Source: a virus | Strand: one strand, 5' to 3' | Length of the DNA: 42,252 bases | Virus record (IMG/VR): IMGVR_UViG_3300041407_000081 | Coordinates: 1-42,252 of that record | In this document: in pieces, positions 1-8,030 of the stretch | Layout of the letters: each line of letters opens with the position of its first letter | How positions within the stretch are numbered: position 1 is the stretch's first letter | The notes under the pieces: model-generated | Told to the model about the DNA's origin: nothing | Databases searched by the model: none | The model's input: only the letters and a program-made list of their open reading frames with translations | Position numbers and translations under genes: made by a program

Positions 1-127
1 CCGTCTTCCTTGAATACTGCCGGGATAGTCCACAGGCGTTTCTGGCGGTTCTGAATTATCAGCATTTTGGTCTTCCTCTGAATGGGTCAGGGCGCCACTT
101 GGGCGCCCTTGGGGTTTGGCTTAGATG
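1..127. repeat. Terminal direct repeat, left copy (circular closure)
   Basis: These 127 bases are identical to 42126-42252. An exact odd-length repeat at the two ends of a contig is the usual mark of a circular assembly. It could also be a true short terminal repeat, but the length equals a common assembler k-mer and the repeat cuts through a gene. Bases 1-65 hold the minus-strand 5' end (about 21 codons) of the head protein that is complete at 41819-42190; only the right copy is intact. Confidence 0.95.
89..109 (-). terminator. Hairpin between major capsid gene and next head gene
   Basis: Perfect 8-bp inverted repeat AGGGCGCC / GGCGCCCT with a 5-nt loop, just downstream of the capsid stop codon on the minus strand. 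There is no run of T after it, so it is a weak or partial terminator, or an mRNA-stabilising hairpin that would let capsid mRNA exceed downstream mRNA. Confidence 0.55.
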
Positions 128-1176
128 CCGTCGATGAACTGGGCGCTGGTTGGGTACGGCTTGTGGAAGCTGCCGAACTTGTATTCCGCGAACAGGTTGG
201 TGGCAAATTGTACGTCCTGCGGCGCCAGCATGTTGAACGGGATGGAGAAAGGCATGTAGTAGTTCTCCTCCTTCCACTCACTGACGATCATGCGGTTGGT
301 GCCGCCAGAGCCTGCGCCAGTCAGGTAGGTCAGGACTTCGACTTGCAGTTCCTGGCCGGTCAGCTGGGTGAACAGGTTGTTCTTCTTGATGTAGTTCAAG
401 ACGGTGATGTTCTCACCGGTGGCGCCTGCTGCGCCGCCCATGCGCTGACCCGCGATCTGCACCATCTGCGCCGGTGGAATCTCGATGCGACCCGGCAGGA
501 ACCGGGTTTTGCTGTTCGAGTAGACCAGGCCCAGAGCGGTGTTCACGTCCTTGGCGATCTCGTCACCGGTGGCTACAGCCCAAGTTGTGCCGCCCGCTGC
601 CTTGGTGCCAGCCGAAGTGGCCGGAGTCAGCGAGTAGTCGAGGTAACCGGCGAAGCCCAGGCCTGCGTAACCGTAGAAGAAGACTTCCTCGATGTGACGC
701 TCGGAAGCTTCACGCATCACGACGCCGAGGTCGGTCAACAGGTTCATGCCTTCGAAGCCCATGGACACGGCGCGGATGTCATCGATGTCGGCCTGGGCGT
801 GAACGCGGGCAACCTCGATCGGGATGGTCACCTTGTTCTGGGTTACGCCGACGGTCGGGGTGTCCTTACCGACAACGGCAGCGAACGCACCTTTACCGCG
901 ACGATCGCGAACACGGTAGCTCGCCAGCTTGGCGCCTGGGTTGACCGACGTATCGATCGAGCCAGGCGGCAGGGTGGAGTTCCAGCGGATCTCTGGCATC
1001 AGAACGTCATAAGCCTTGGCAGTCACCTGCTCGAAGACGTTGACGTCGAAGCCCATGCCGCCGTTGAGGCCGGCAGGGTTGCCCGGGGTCCAGGCGTTCA
1101 TTACGTGCTGAATGGTAGCCAGTGGGACATTCAAGTCCTCTGCCAGCTTCTGGGCGTTTTGGATACGGCTTGTCAT
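121..1176 (-). CDS. Major capsid protein (DUF2184 type)
   Basis: 351 aa. It forms the capsid shell. The sequence reads as a DUF2184-family phage major capsid protein: an N-terminal arm, a central region with paired Thr/Val-rich strands, and a C-terminal section rich in aromatic residues (EENYYMPFSIPFNM) typical of HK97-fold capsid proteins. The ATG has AAGGGG 8 nt upstream. It is the last of the head cluster terminase, portal, MuF-like, protease/scaffold, cement, capsid, an order that strongly supports the call. A strong hairpin follows the stop codon. Confidence 0.88.
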   Translation of the reverse strand: MTSRIQNAQKLAEDLNVPLATIQHVMNAWTPGNPAGLNGGMGFDVNVFEQVTAKAYDVLMPEIRWNSTLPPGSIDTSVNPGAKLASYRVRDRRGKGAFAAVVGKDTPTVGVTQNKVTIPIEVARVHAQADIDDIRAVSMGFEGMNLLTDLGVVMREASERHIEEVFFYGYAGLGFAGYLDYSLTPATSAGTKAAGGTTWAVATGDEIAKDVNTALGLVYSNSKTRFLPGRIEIPPAQMVQIAGQRMGGAAGATGENITVLNYIKKNNLFTQLTGQELQVEVLTYLTGAGSGGTNRMIVSEWKEENYYMPFSIPFNMLAPQDVQFATNLFAEYKFGSFHKPYPTSAQFIDGI

Positions 1177-1187
1177 GTTGCGTCCCC

Positions 1188-1721
1188 TTAAAGTTTGATG
1201 CGGCCGATGGTGCTGGCTGCTGCGGCGCCGTACCAGGTAGCGCCAGTGATTGCGATGAGGCCGGCAGCAGCAGCGTTCGAGAACGCACCGACCGGGATGG
1301 TTGCGTGAGACACCGACATGTAAACCGGGTCGCCGTGGGCAATGGTGATGCCGGCAGGGACTTCGGCGCCGATGACCGCGCCAGAGCCCAGCTCAGCAAC
1401 CGGAATCATGGTGGTCGCACGCAGGGTTACGGCCGTGTTGGTAGCGCTGTTGGTGGACGAATCAGTCAGCACCGCGATGCCGGCGAAGTCTGCCAGCAGC
1501 GAACCAGCCAGAGGGGTCTTGACGCCGTAAGGGGTCAGGATCGGGTCATTCTGCGCGTTGGCAGTGCCTTTCACTACGCCGCGTCCGAAGGTGATGACGG
1601 TTTCGGTGCGGAAGCTGCGAACTTCTTTGGCCAGGGTGTCGGACGCATAGTCAGCGAGCTGACCGGCGAACAGCGAACCGAAGGTATCGAAGAACTGGGT
1701 TTGAACGGAAGTCAGGCTCAT
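1188..1721 (-). CDS. Structural cement / head decoration protein (Gp24-like)
   Basis: 177 aa, rich in Ala, Thr, Gly and Val with a beta-strand pattern; it resembles the structural cement proteins found beside DUF2184 capsid proteins. It would bind the outside or the threefold points of the shell and stabilise it. It lies between the protease/scaffold gene and the capsid gene with 11 bp and 3 bp gaps, so it is co-expressed with them. AAAGGGG precedes the ATG. The family call rests on position, length and composition. Confidence 0.7.
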   Translation of the reverse strand: MSLTSVQTQFFDTFGSLFAGQLADYASDTLAKEVRSFRTETVITFGRGVVKGTANAQNDPILTPYGVKTPLAGSLLADFAGIAVLTDSSTNSATNTAVTLRATTMIPVAELGSGAVIGAEVPAGITIAHGDPVYMSVSHATIPVGAFSNAAAAGLIAITGATWYGAAAASTIGRIKL

Positions 1722-1724
1722 GGC

Positions 1725-2363
1725 TTAGGCCCCTTTCTTGGCGGTTGGGTAGAGACGGGCCATGCGGTCGTTGGCGTTGGCCATGTTCGGGCCCTCGGTG
1801 ACTGCATTGCTGTTGTTGACCACGACGTTAGCGCCGGTCGGGGTGCGCGGCTTGGTGCCGGAGGTTTCGACCAGGCCGAGATACATGCCCTTCACGAAGC
1901 CTTCCTCCTTCAGTTCTTCGGCGGTCAGCTCAGGCTTGCCGTTGGCAACACGCACCGAGTTCACGACATGGGAGCGTAGGGCGTGCCCGCGGAGCTTCTT
2001 GGTAGCGTCGAGCTTCAAGCCCTTCGAGTTCATCACCTCGGTGGCAACTTCGTTCTCGACGGCCATTTCTTCGGCGGCTGCGGCGACTGCATCAGTCGAC
2101 AGTGCCGAATCGAGCTGGTCCTTGTAGGACTGGATCATGCCTTCCAGTTCGGCGATGCGGTCGGTTTTGACCTTGGTTTCATCGCGCAGGGTTTTCAGCT
2201 CTTCCAGCGCTTCGTTGAGCTGTTCCGGGGTGATGGCGGTCTTCGCCACTTCCTCGTTTTCGGCCATGGCCTCTTCGAGGATCGGCGCGTCTTCGTTGGC
2301 AACGCGGACGACACGGGATTTCCCGGTCTTGGTGTTGCGGATTTGAACCCGTGTAAATTCCAT
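1725..2363 (-). CDS. Possible nested in-frame scaffold protein (internal start)
   Basis: Met192 of the DUF2213 protein lies exactly at the protease-scaffold boundary and is preceded by AAGAGG with about 8 nt spacing, a usable ribosome binding site. Starting here gives a 212-aa protein made of the coiled coil and tail only. This copies the logic of the lambda C/Nu3 nested scaffold genes. No expression evidence exists, so it is an inference from the site and domain edge. Confidence 0.45.
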   Translation of the reverse strand: MEFTRVQIRNTKTGKSRVVRVANEDAPILEEAMAENEEVAKTAITPEQLNEALEELKTLRDETKVKTDRIAELEGMIQSYKDQLDSALSTDAVAAAAEEMAVENEVATEVMNSKGLKLDATKKLRGHALRSHVVNSVRVANGKPELTAEELKEEGFVKGMYLGLVETSGTKPRTPTGANVVVNNSNAVTEGPNMANANDRMARLYPTAKKGA

Positions 2364-2936
2364 CGTTGGAGCCTCTTTTTCATTGATGATGCGGACTGAA
2401 GCACCCGCCCGACCCGCACCGGGAGGCAGAAGCGCGACATGATTATAACGCAGCTTTACAAAATACCCATCGTATGCTTCGCCAGCAGGGCTTATGCCGG
2501 CCTCCCAGACGATGCCCCAGTCACCCGCGCTTGAGATCTCTTCGAGCCGCTGCGGGTCCCCAGCTGGCAGCATTACCCGGCGCACGGCTTCTGGCTGCTT
2601 GAGCAGGATGTCGGCGATCAGGTGGTCTTCCTGGATGTATGGGGCGCCGGAGATCGAGCCGCAATCACTGAGCCCGGCCGATGTCTGCCAGGTATGACCT
2701 ATCACCGCCGGCATGCCTTCGAGAGTTGCGATACCTTCCGGATCCGCGAGCTCTTCCGGCGACACGTAGACGCGCAGTTCAGCCAAGCCTTCAGGAGGAT
2801 TCGACGACTCCAGCTCCGAGCGCTGGTAGGTCATCACGCCCGAGCAAAGGATCGATGCGGTACAACGCAAAAAACCCGTCTCCGGGTCGTAGCGCCATGT
2901 GTTGTTCTGGATCTTTGCAGAGGCCGTGATTCTCAT
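1725..2936 (-). CDS. DUF2213 prohead protease with C-terminal scaffold region
   Basis: 403 aa. Residues 1 to about 190 look like a DUF2213 domain: they open with the beta-rich, substrate-like segment of head maturation proteins, followed by a motif around AVIGHTW and a conserved stretch near VALLPPGAGRAG. Residues about 230-300 are a charged coiled coil (LNEALEELKTLRDE, RIAELEGMIQSYK) typical of scaffolds; the tail is Asn/Ala-rich. This is the usual protease-scaffold fusion, acting inside the prohead. The start overlaps the MuF-like gene stop by 4 bp. An in-frame internal start at 2363 may give scaffold alone. Confidence 0.8.
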   Translation of the reverse strand: MRITASAKIQNNTWRYDPETGFLRCTASILCSGVMTYQRSELESSNPPEGLAELRVYVSPEELADPEGIATLEGMPAVIGHTWQTSAGLSDCGSISGAPYIQEDHLIADILLKQPEAVRRVMLPAGDPQRLEEISSAGDWGIVWEAGISPAGEAYDGYFVKLRYNHVALLPPGAGRAGASVRIINEKEAPTMEFTRVQIRNTKTGKSRVVRVANEDAPILEEAMAENEEVAKTAITPEQLNEALEELKTLRDETKVKTDRIAELEGMIQSYKDQLDSALSTDAVAAAAEEMAVENEVATEVMNSKGLKLDATKKLRGHALRSHVVNSVRVANGKPELTAEELKEEGFVKGMYLGLVETSGTKPRTPTGANVVVNNSNAVTEGPNMANANDRMARLYPTAKKGA

Positions 2937-3775
2937 ACGTACTGTGCCTTCAGCTTTTCGAGGTTTAATTTCGGTTTAGCATAACACCGGCAGCCTGGCG
3001 CATGGCCTGGGTGGCCGTCGACCGGGGGCTTTGACCAAGAATAAACCTTGTCTTCCCGATCCCAGTGGTTGCCGTGCGCTCGATTTCCTCTTGGGTAAAG
3101 TCCGCTCGGGTTGCCGACGACTCGCCGGTCCTGCGAGTTCTTCCAATAGTATTCATCGATCCCGTTGTCGGCTTGCCTCGCTTGGTTCAGGTCACCAGTC
3201 AGCTTTGCCGTCTGGTCTCGGGCGATGAACTTGGCCCGGTTCTTCGAGATGGTGCCAATCTTTTGCAGGCGCTGGGTCAGCGACATGTTGTCCGGCAGTG
3301 GCACGCCCCGGTAGTTATCCAGGACCGCTTGGCTGACCTTGGCGAAGTGCTCCTGGCCGATGGACTTGATCAGCGCCGCGTTATCGGTGAGCGCCTGATC
3401 GATGATTGGCTTGATGTCCGGGCCGTCGATGACAGTGGCGAAGTCCACGCTGAGCGCGCTGGCGATGTTGGCCTGCATGGCGGCCTTGTTGGCGACATCT
3501 GCGGCGGTGACGAATGACCGGGCCGTCTGCGGGGCCAACCCCTCAAGCCTCGCCTGAGCATCTGCCGCCATGCTCGCCAGCGTGGTCGCCACGGTCTGCC
3601 GGTCGGCGCCGGACTTGAGCAGGTCGGAAAGGTTGGCGGTCTGGCCCTTCAGGTACTTGACCTGCTGGTCGAGCAGATCCAGATAGTTCTTCCGCACCGA
3701 CCGAGGCACGCGAACCGGCTTCATCGACCGGTCCTTCTTGCGAACGTCCTTGGCTGCTGCTGGCAGGATGATCAT
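2933..3775 (-). CDS. Phage Mu F-like minor head / head morphogenesis protein
   Basis: 280 aa. The C-terminal third carries the Mu F / SPP1 gp7 signature: RDQTAKLTGDLNQ, a central YYWKNSQDRRV, and the ending PPVDGHPGHAPGCRC with its conserved DG-x-PG and CRC. Such proteins sit at the portal and help head assembly or DNA ejection. It overlaps the next gene by 4 bp (ATGA) and the 63-aa gene before it by 4 bp, so translation is coupled through the cluster. Confidence 0.85.
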   Translation of the reverse strand: MIILPAAAKDVRKKDRSMKPVRVPRSVRKNYLDLLDQQVKYLKGQTANLSDLLKSGADRQTVATTLASMAADAQARLEGLAPQTARSFVTAADVANKAAMQANIASALSVDFATVIDGPDIKPIIDQALTDNAALIKSIGQEHFAKVSQAVLDNYRGVPLPDNMSLTQRLQKIGTISKNRAKFIARDQTAKLTGDLNQARQADNGIDEYYWKNSQDRRVVGNPSGLYPRGNRAHGNHWDREDKVYSWSKPPVDGHPGHAPGCRCYAKPKLNLEKLKAQYV

Positions 3776-3963
3776 CTGCGCACCTCGATGATGAAAATGT
3801 CTTCAGTCGGCGAACGGCGAATCACCCGGCGCCCGTCCAGCTGGTAAACATCCCCGTACCGACCTCGCAACTCGGCGACGATCTGCTCGCCAGTCCTGCG
3901 CAGACCGGCCATGCCCATGGCGATTGCCTTGGCCCTGATCACCTCGCAGCGAACGCAGGTCAT
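3772..3963 (-). CDS. Small conserved-looking head-cluster protein
   Basis: 63 aa, basic (many Arg), starting MTCVRCEVIRAKA with a CxxC pair near the N terminus and ending EDIFIIEVRR. It is tied by 4-bp overlaps to both the portal gene (upstream) and the MuF-like gene (downstream), which argues that it is a real gene. I do not recognise a family. The CxxC alone could not make a full zinc site unless the protein dimerises. Confidence 0.65.
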   Translation of the reverse strand: MTCVRCEVIRAKAIAMGMAGLRRTGEQIVAELRGRYGDVYQLDGRRVIRRSPTEDIFIIEVRR

Positions 3964-5381
3964 ACGGCGCTCAGGTCGGCGAGGTTCTTCGCCAGGTCAG
4001 CAGCAGGATCTGCGGTCACATCGCCACCGACCAACTCTTCGTCGACGGCCTCTACCTCTACCTTGATGGCGTCCCGAAGCTTCAGCTCATCCAGCGCCTC
4101 GGCATCGCTCAGCAGCATGGCGCCCATCATGGCGATGACGTTGGCCACGTCGGCGGTGCGCACTGTCGACTGGTCCAGCTCGCTCAGCGACCACAGCGGA
4201 TCGAAGGTCACGTCGATGTTTACAGCGGAATAGGCATCGCCCAGTACAGACGGACCGGCCACCTTCAGCCACTTCATCAGCTTGGGGCGCAGATCTTGGG
4301 TTTGCTGCGACTCAAGCCCGCCGTAGTAGTTCTCGAGGGATGTGCCGCCGTCGCCAGCATTGAGCCCGCCCGGTGCCTGACTGAAGAATCTGCTTCCTGG
4401 GATGTCAGAGGCTGCCGCCAGCACCTGGAGGAACGTCATTACCAGCTCTGGAACGCTCCCGAAGGACGGGCTGATCGTGGTGATCGGCGCGCCCTGTCCT
4501 GGCTGGGTATCGACTACCGCCCCCCTGAACAGATTGATCTGGTTGACGATGTCCTGCATTTTCTTCAGCGCTGACTGGCCTTGCTTCGTGGATTCGAGAT
4601 CCATCATGTCGGCCTGGAACAGAAAGACGCTGGCCCGCTGAACAAGCTGGTACGCGGCCTGCCTGGATCCGGTGGCCCGTGTCAGGTCGTCGAGCATGGA
4701 CATCAGCACCGAGACGCCGAACCCATCGTTGCGCAGCCACTGGCTCGGCATGATGCTCGAATCTGGAACCTGTAGCAGCGGGTCACCTTTGAACAGGATC
4801 AGGCGGTCGCGGTGAACCTGGATGCCGTTCACCCAGTAGGTCAGCGGCTCGCCGTAGGTTGGCGAAAGCGGGTCATAGTCCAGGCGCGTGTTGGTGATCC
4901 GGGTCCGCGGGATAACGTTCATGAACTTCAGGCAGCCCTTCTGCAGCGCCGCAAAGTTCACCGGCTCGCATGGATCCTTTGCGCCGTCGTCGATCCCCAT
5001 GAAGATTACGCATCCGCCGATCAGGCGCTCAAGCCGCATGGCCTGCTTGAACTTCTCCAGAACGCTCAAGGAGTCGGCGAAGGTAGCCAGAAGAGAAGCA
5101 TGGTCATCGTCCAGGCCCTCATACTTCCAGCCATAACGCAGCATGTCGTCGACCGGAATGCAGACGATCTTCTTCGCTGCCCAGTCGCTGAAGTAGAGGT
5201 CGACGACGAATTTGTCCTGCTGGAACGGAGAGAGCCGGACGGTTGCCGGCTCTTGAAATTGCCCGTAGTCGAACTCTGTGCCGATGCCGGAGAACCGGCC
5301 CACGTTGTTTTTGACCTGGGTCTTGACGACCGGGCTATGCGGCTTGCGTGCCGACTGGTTTTTTCTCTTGTGTCTCGACAC
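3960..5381 (-). CDS. Portal protein (DUF1073 type)
   Basis: 473 aa from the GTG at 5381. It is the dodecameric portal of the DUF1073 family (the Pfam family now named after the N-terminal part of Acb1-like proteins); conserved pieces include a DLYFSDWAAKKIV-like N terminus, the GGCVIFMG strand and SRFFSQAPGGLNAGDGG. The family is typical of phages with DUF2213 and DUF2184 head proteins. The frame is open to a GTG at 5396, but that would overlap terminase by 62 bp and has no Shine-Dalgarno, whereas 5381 has GGAGG 8 nt upstream. Directly downstream of terminase. Confidence 0.88.
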   Translation of the reverse strand: MSRHKRKNQSARKPHSPVVKTQVKNNVGRFSGIGTEFDYGQFQEPATVRLSPFQQDKFVVDLYFSDWAAKKIVCIPVDDMLRYGWKYEGLDDDHASLLATFADSLSVLEKFKQAMRLERLIGGCVIFMGIDDGAKDPCEPVNFAALQKGCLKFMNVIPRTRITNTRLDYDPLSPTYGEPLTYWVNGIQVHRDRLILFKGDPLLQVPDSSIMPSQWLRNDGFGVSVLMSMLDDLTRATGSRQAAYQLVQRASVFLFQADMMDLESTKQGQSALKKMQDIVNQINLFRGAVVDTQPGQGAPITTISPSFGSVPELVMTFLQVLAAASDIPGSRFFSQAPGGLNAGDGGTSLENYYGGLESQQTQDLRPKLMKWLKVAGPSVLGDAYSAVNIDVTFDPLWSLSELDQSTVRTADVANVIAMMGAMLLSDAEALDELKLRDAIKVEVEAVDEELVGGDVTADPAADLAKNLADLSAV

Positions 5382-6879
5382 GTTTGGTGCCTCCACCGTA
5401 TTTGGTCCAGACCGAAACGGCCGTGGTTATGTTATCGACATCATCGTCGTTTGCGTGCGAATCGTCAGCGGTGAATGCAGAAGCCTGATCAACGACCTGC
5501 TCGACCCACGGGGCGATCTCTGGATCTGGCAACCACACGTCGCCGTTGAAGATGTTCCACGAAGCTTCCTTGACGCGCCCGACCTTGTCGTCAGGATAGC
5601 CGTAATCCTTTGGCTTCCAGCCGACGGCCTTGATTCCCTGTTGGCGAAGGGACTGGATAAGTGAAAGACCGCTGGCCTTGGCCTCAACGTACAGGCGCTG
5701 GGCATCATCTTTGGTATTCCAGAAGGCCTTGGCCTCGGTGATCAGTTGCGGGAACTCCCAGTGGCCGGTCACGCGGTCTATCAGATACAGACGCTTCCCG
5801 CGCTCGGCGCCCCATAGCATGAACGATGAAGGGTCGTTGGCCGTGTTCTTCGTGTAGGCCGTGTCCGCGGTGAAGAAGAAGAACGTGCACCGCTGCAGGA
5901 TCTCTTCCTTGCTGGCGTAGTAGCGCCACCACGACGCTCGCAGCAGATTCCCTTCCAGGCTGCTGGGCCGCTGCTGCATCTGGCTGTTGAACATGGCCCT
6001 GGCGATCGGGTTGATCTCGCCGCGGTCGTTCTTCTTGTCGCGCATGGCCTTGAGCTTTTCGACCGTGTGCTTTGCCGGCCAGAGGGCGCGCTCAGTCGGC
6101 AGGCCCTCATCAATCAGCGCTGGCATGCACCGATGGAACCACTTCATCTCGGTGTCTTGCAGCAGATAGGCGGTGAAGTCCTTCTCGCCGATTCTTTGCA
6201 TGACCACGATTGTCGGGGTCTTCGGGCTGTTGCGACGGGACTTGATCGTTTCGTCCCAGTTGGTGTTGACCTCTTCCCGAATCGTTTCGTGCTTGTAGTC
6301 CTTGGGCTTGAGCGGGTCATCGATCATCAGTGCGCCGGAGAACTTGAACTCTTCGGTGTCTTCATCCCACTCGTCCATGCGGCCGGCACCGAAGCCGGTC
6401 ACCGAGCCGCCAGATGGGGCAGCCATGAACACGCCACCCTGCGCGGTTGCCCAGGCGTCCTTCGAGGATGTGTGACTGGAGATGGTGATGTGCGGCCAGA
6501 GCTGGCGGAACTCGGCAGAGGCCACGATCGAGCGGATACCCTCGGAGTTCCGCTTCACCAGCTTGTCGGCGTAGGACAGGTGCAGGAACTCGCACCGAGG
6601 GTTCTTCATGAAGCACCAGGACGCGAACAGCACGATCACAAGCTCAGTCTTCGAGTACCGCGGCGGCATGTTCAGGATGTAGTTCTGGATCTCGCCCCGG
6701 TAGATCGCCTCAAGGTCGTCACAAATAACCTGATGGTGTTCGCTGAAAGCAAACTTCACGCTCTTGCGCGCCTTGAACATGTACCTAGCGTAGAACGTGA
6801 AGCTCTCTTCGCACCGCTGGCGGTACCGCGTCAGCATCTGCTGTGGCGTTATTGGTGGCGGCTTGACCTGAGCGCTCAT
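5335..6879 (-). CDS. terL: Terminase large subunit
   Basis: 514 aa. It is the ATP-driven DNA packaging motor and nuclease. Visible motifs: Walker A variant PPRYSKT at residues 72-78, Walker B ALMIDD ending at Asp187/Asp188, and the RNase H-like nuclease with Asp339 (FTADTAY), Glu399 (VEAKASG) and Asp480/482 (DDDVDN). Normal length for the family. It overlaps the terminase small subunit stop by 1 bp and the portal gene by about 47 bp. All motifs appear intact. Confidence 0.95.
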   Translation of the reverse strand: MSAQVKPPPITPQQMLTRYRQRCEESFTFYARYMFKARKSVKFAFSEHHQVICDDLEAIYRGEIQNYILNMPPRYSKTELVIVLFASWCFMKNPRCEFLHLSYADKLVKRNSEGIRSIVASAEFRQLWPHITISSHTSSKDAWATAQGGVFMAAPSGGSVTGFGAGRMDEWDEDTEEFKFSGALMIDDPLKPKDYKHETIREEVNTNWDETIKSRRNSPKTPTIVVMQRIGEKDFTAYLLQDTEMKWFHRCMPALIDEGLPTERALWPAKHTVEKLKAMRDKKNDRGEINPIARAMFNSQMQQRPSSLEGNLLRASWWRYYASKEEILQRCTFFFFTADTAYTKNTANDPSSFMLWGAERGKRLYLIDRVTGHWEFPQLITEAKAFWNTKDDAQRLYVEAKASGLSLIQSLRQQGIKAVGWKPKDYGYPDDKVGRVKEASWNIFNGDVWLPDPEIAPWVEQVVDQASAFTADDSHANDDDVDNITTAVSVWTKYGGGTKRVETQEKKPVGTQAA

Positions 6880-7340
6880 CAGATTTCTGCGTCTATGGTC
6901 TTGTCGAGCACGGCGCGCTGGGCGTCGGTCAGCGGCACATCGGACGTAAGGATGTGGCCGGTGAGGTCGTGCTTCTGGGCAGCGTCCCAGCCCTGCATGC
7001 GCGCCAACCGCTCAACCGATCTTATGCGATCCCGCTTGGTTACCGCCGGCGCACGGGCAAATCCTGAAATGATCTGCATGGCCTCATCCCTGCTCATGAT
7101 CGACTGATTGGCGTCGTATGAATACATTTCATCCATAAACGCTTTCACATGTGCATTTTTCATCATGACGCTAACGATGTTTGGGATGACCGATTCCTTG
7201 GCCTTGCCCTCTGCCGCCTTGTATGCCTGCGGCCTGGTCATTCCATGAAGGATATTCATGCAGACGCGCTTCTGTAGGGTGCTGAGCTTGTTGTAGAGGA
7301 CGGTCTGTTCTGGCGTGAGCCTCATCGATTGTTCGGCCAT
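6879..7340 (-). CDS. terS: Terminase small subunit
   Basis: 153 aa from the ATG at 7340. It recognises the packaging site and loads TerL. The N-terminal half (LYNKLSTLQKRVCMNILHGMTRPQAYKAAEG) is a terminase small subunit helix-turn-helix; the rest is helical. The frame is open further to 7436, but that part spans the terminator hairpin at 7405-7429, so the extension is unlikely. The start lies in the repeated GACCAAGACCATG context with only a weak AGAGA. Adjacent to TerL with 1-bp overlap. Confidence 0.85.
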   Translation of the reverse strand: MAEQSMRLTPEQTVLYNKLSTLQKRVCMNILHGMTRPQAYKAAEGKAKESVIPNIVSVMMKNAHVKAFMDEMYSYDANQSIMSRDEAMQIISGFARAPAVTKRDRIRSVERLARMQGWDAAQKHDLTGHILTSDVPLTDAQRAVLDKTIDAEI

Positions 7341-7404
7341 GGTCTTGGTCTCTTGGAAAAGTTCAATGGAAAAGCACTTGCATTGCCGGAGTTTATCACG
7401 GGCA

Positions 7405-7429
7405 CAAAAAAGCCCGCACTTGGCGGGCT
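7405..7429 (-). terminator. Intrinsic terminator before terminase
   Basis: On the minus strand a 7-bp stem AGCCCGC / GCGGGCT with loop CAAGT is followed by six T. It sits between the Acb2-like gene (stop 7447) and terS (start 7340), so it separates early leftward transcription from the late packaging/virion genes. The 20-nt hairpin core recurs on the plus strand at 13966-13985 without the T run. Confidence 0.85.
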
Positions 7430-7446
7430 CATGCATCGAAATAGCT

Positions 7447-7647
7447 TCAGTCCTTCAGCGCTGCCCGGACAAAGCAGTCCTTGGCTTCGAGCAGTTTACG
7501 CAGACCGGCAGACTTCTCGGGCCCGTCTGGCAGCTCTTCTTCCATCTTCAGCGCGAGCTCGCCGACTGGCTGGCTGATACGCTTCAGGCTTTCCGGGAGA
7601 TGTTCAAAGGCGAAGTATTTCAGGATGTGGCTCGATGTAATTGGCAT
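7447..7647 (-). CDS. Acb2/Tad1-hairpin-like protein, putative anti-CBASS / anti-Thoeris sponge
   Basis: 66 aa, all helical. Pattern YFAFEHLP followed by about 20 residues, then LPDGPEKSAGLRKLLEAKDCFVRAAL (residues 40-64). It resembles the Acb2/Tad1 hairpin family, in which T4 Vs.4/Acb2 has REKS-x4-KLEEA at the same place. Those proteins sequester cyclic nucleotide or related defence signals. GAGGAAAG precedes the ATG; a terminator follows. The match is by eye and the segment is short, so ligand binding is unproven; small tail- or terminase-linked proteins of this family also exist with no tested role. Confidence 0.6.
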   Translation of the reverse strand: MPITSSHILKYFAFEHLPESLKRISQPVGELALKMEEELPDGPEKSAGLRKLLEAKDCFVRAALKD

Positions 7648-7817
7648 GGTCTTTCCTCACTGGTCTTTTGGTGCTGCAGATGGCCGGTGCTGATCTCCGG
7701 CTCTAATGCTCCAAGCAATCTCCAAGTCCGTACAGCGACGGCATTCATCTGCATCGGAAAGCGCCATCGAAAAGTTGTCACCGTGTTCCGGGTCTGGTTA
7801 CCGGGGGAGGCCAATCA

Positions 7818-7940
7818 ATGGGCGCTTACCTGATGAAGACGTTCCGCGTGTGCGGGCTGGCTTGGCGGGCTCCGGATGGCTGGAGTGCTTTGCGTCTGGC
7901 GCGGCGTTGGTTGATGGGGAAAAGTCTTGCAGAGAACTGA
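7818..7940 (+). CDS. Possible 40-aa plus-strand small protein
   Basis: ATG preceded by a very strong ribosome binding site (GGGGGAGG, 7 nt spacing) in a 296-bp stretch otherwise without a gene on the minus strand. The product is basic with many Trp/Arg (FRVCGLAWRAPDGW, ARRWLMGK). It would run against the leftward operon and meet the small minus-strand gene 8030-7944. No family is recognised. Real gene or chance is uncertain. In 7648-7817 I see nothing that supports a gene. Confidence 0.35.
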   Translation: MGAYLMKTFRVCGLAWRAPDGWSALRLARRWLMGKSLAEN

Positions 7941-7943
7941 AAT

Positions 7944-8030
7944 CTATTCCTCGTCACCAAACTCGTCAAGCGCCAGATCTTCGGCGGCTTCGAGTTCGAG
8001 GTCTTGGATGGCTTCTTCGAGTTCGGTCAT
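7944..8030 (-). CDS. Possible 28-aa acidic microprotein
   Basis: Reads MTELEEAIQDLELEAAEDLA and so on, with 14 Asp/Glu in 28 residues and no Lys or Arg. The ATG lies in the context GGCCAAGACCATG, the same leader seen at terS and other genes, and just after a terminator, so it could open a transcription unit. Highly acidic small phage proteins can be DNA mimics, but nothing more can be said. Confidence 0.4.
   Translation of the reverse strand: MTELEEAIQDLELEAAEDLALDEFGDEE

Noticed and set aside
82-1191. 369-aa open frame on the plus strand across the capsid gene
   Set aside because: It mirrors the capsid gene in the opposite frame; no ribosome site or domain, and the minus-strand reading is a clear capsid protein. 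Similar plus-strand frames at 6067-7107 and 38213-39322 and minus-strand ones at 17956-18846 and 21360-22901 are rejected for the same reason.
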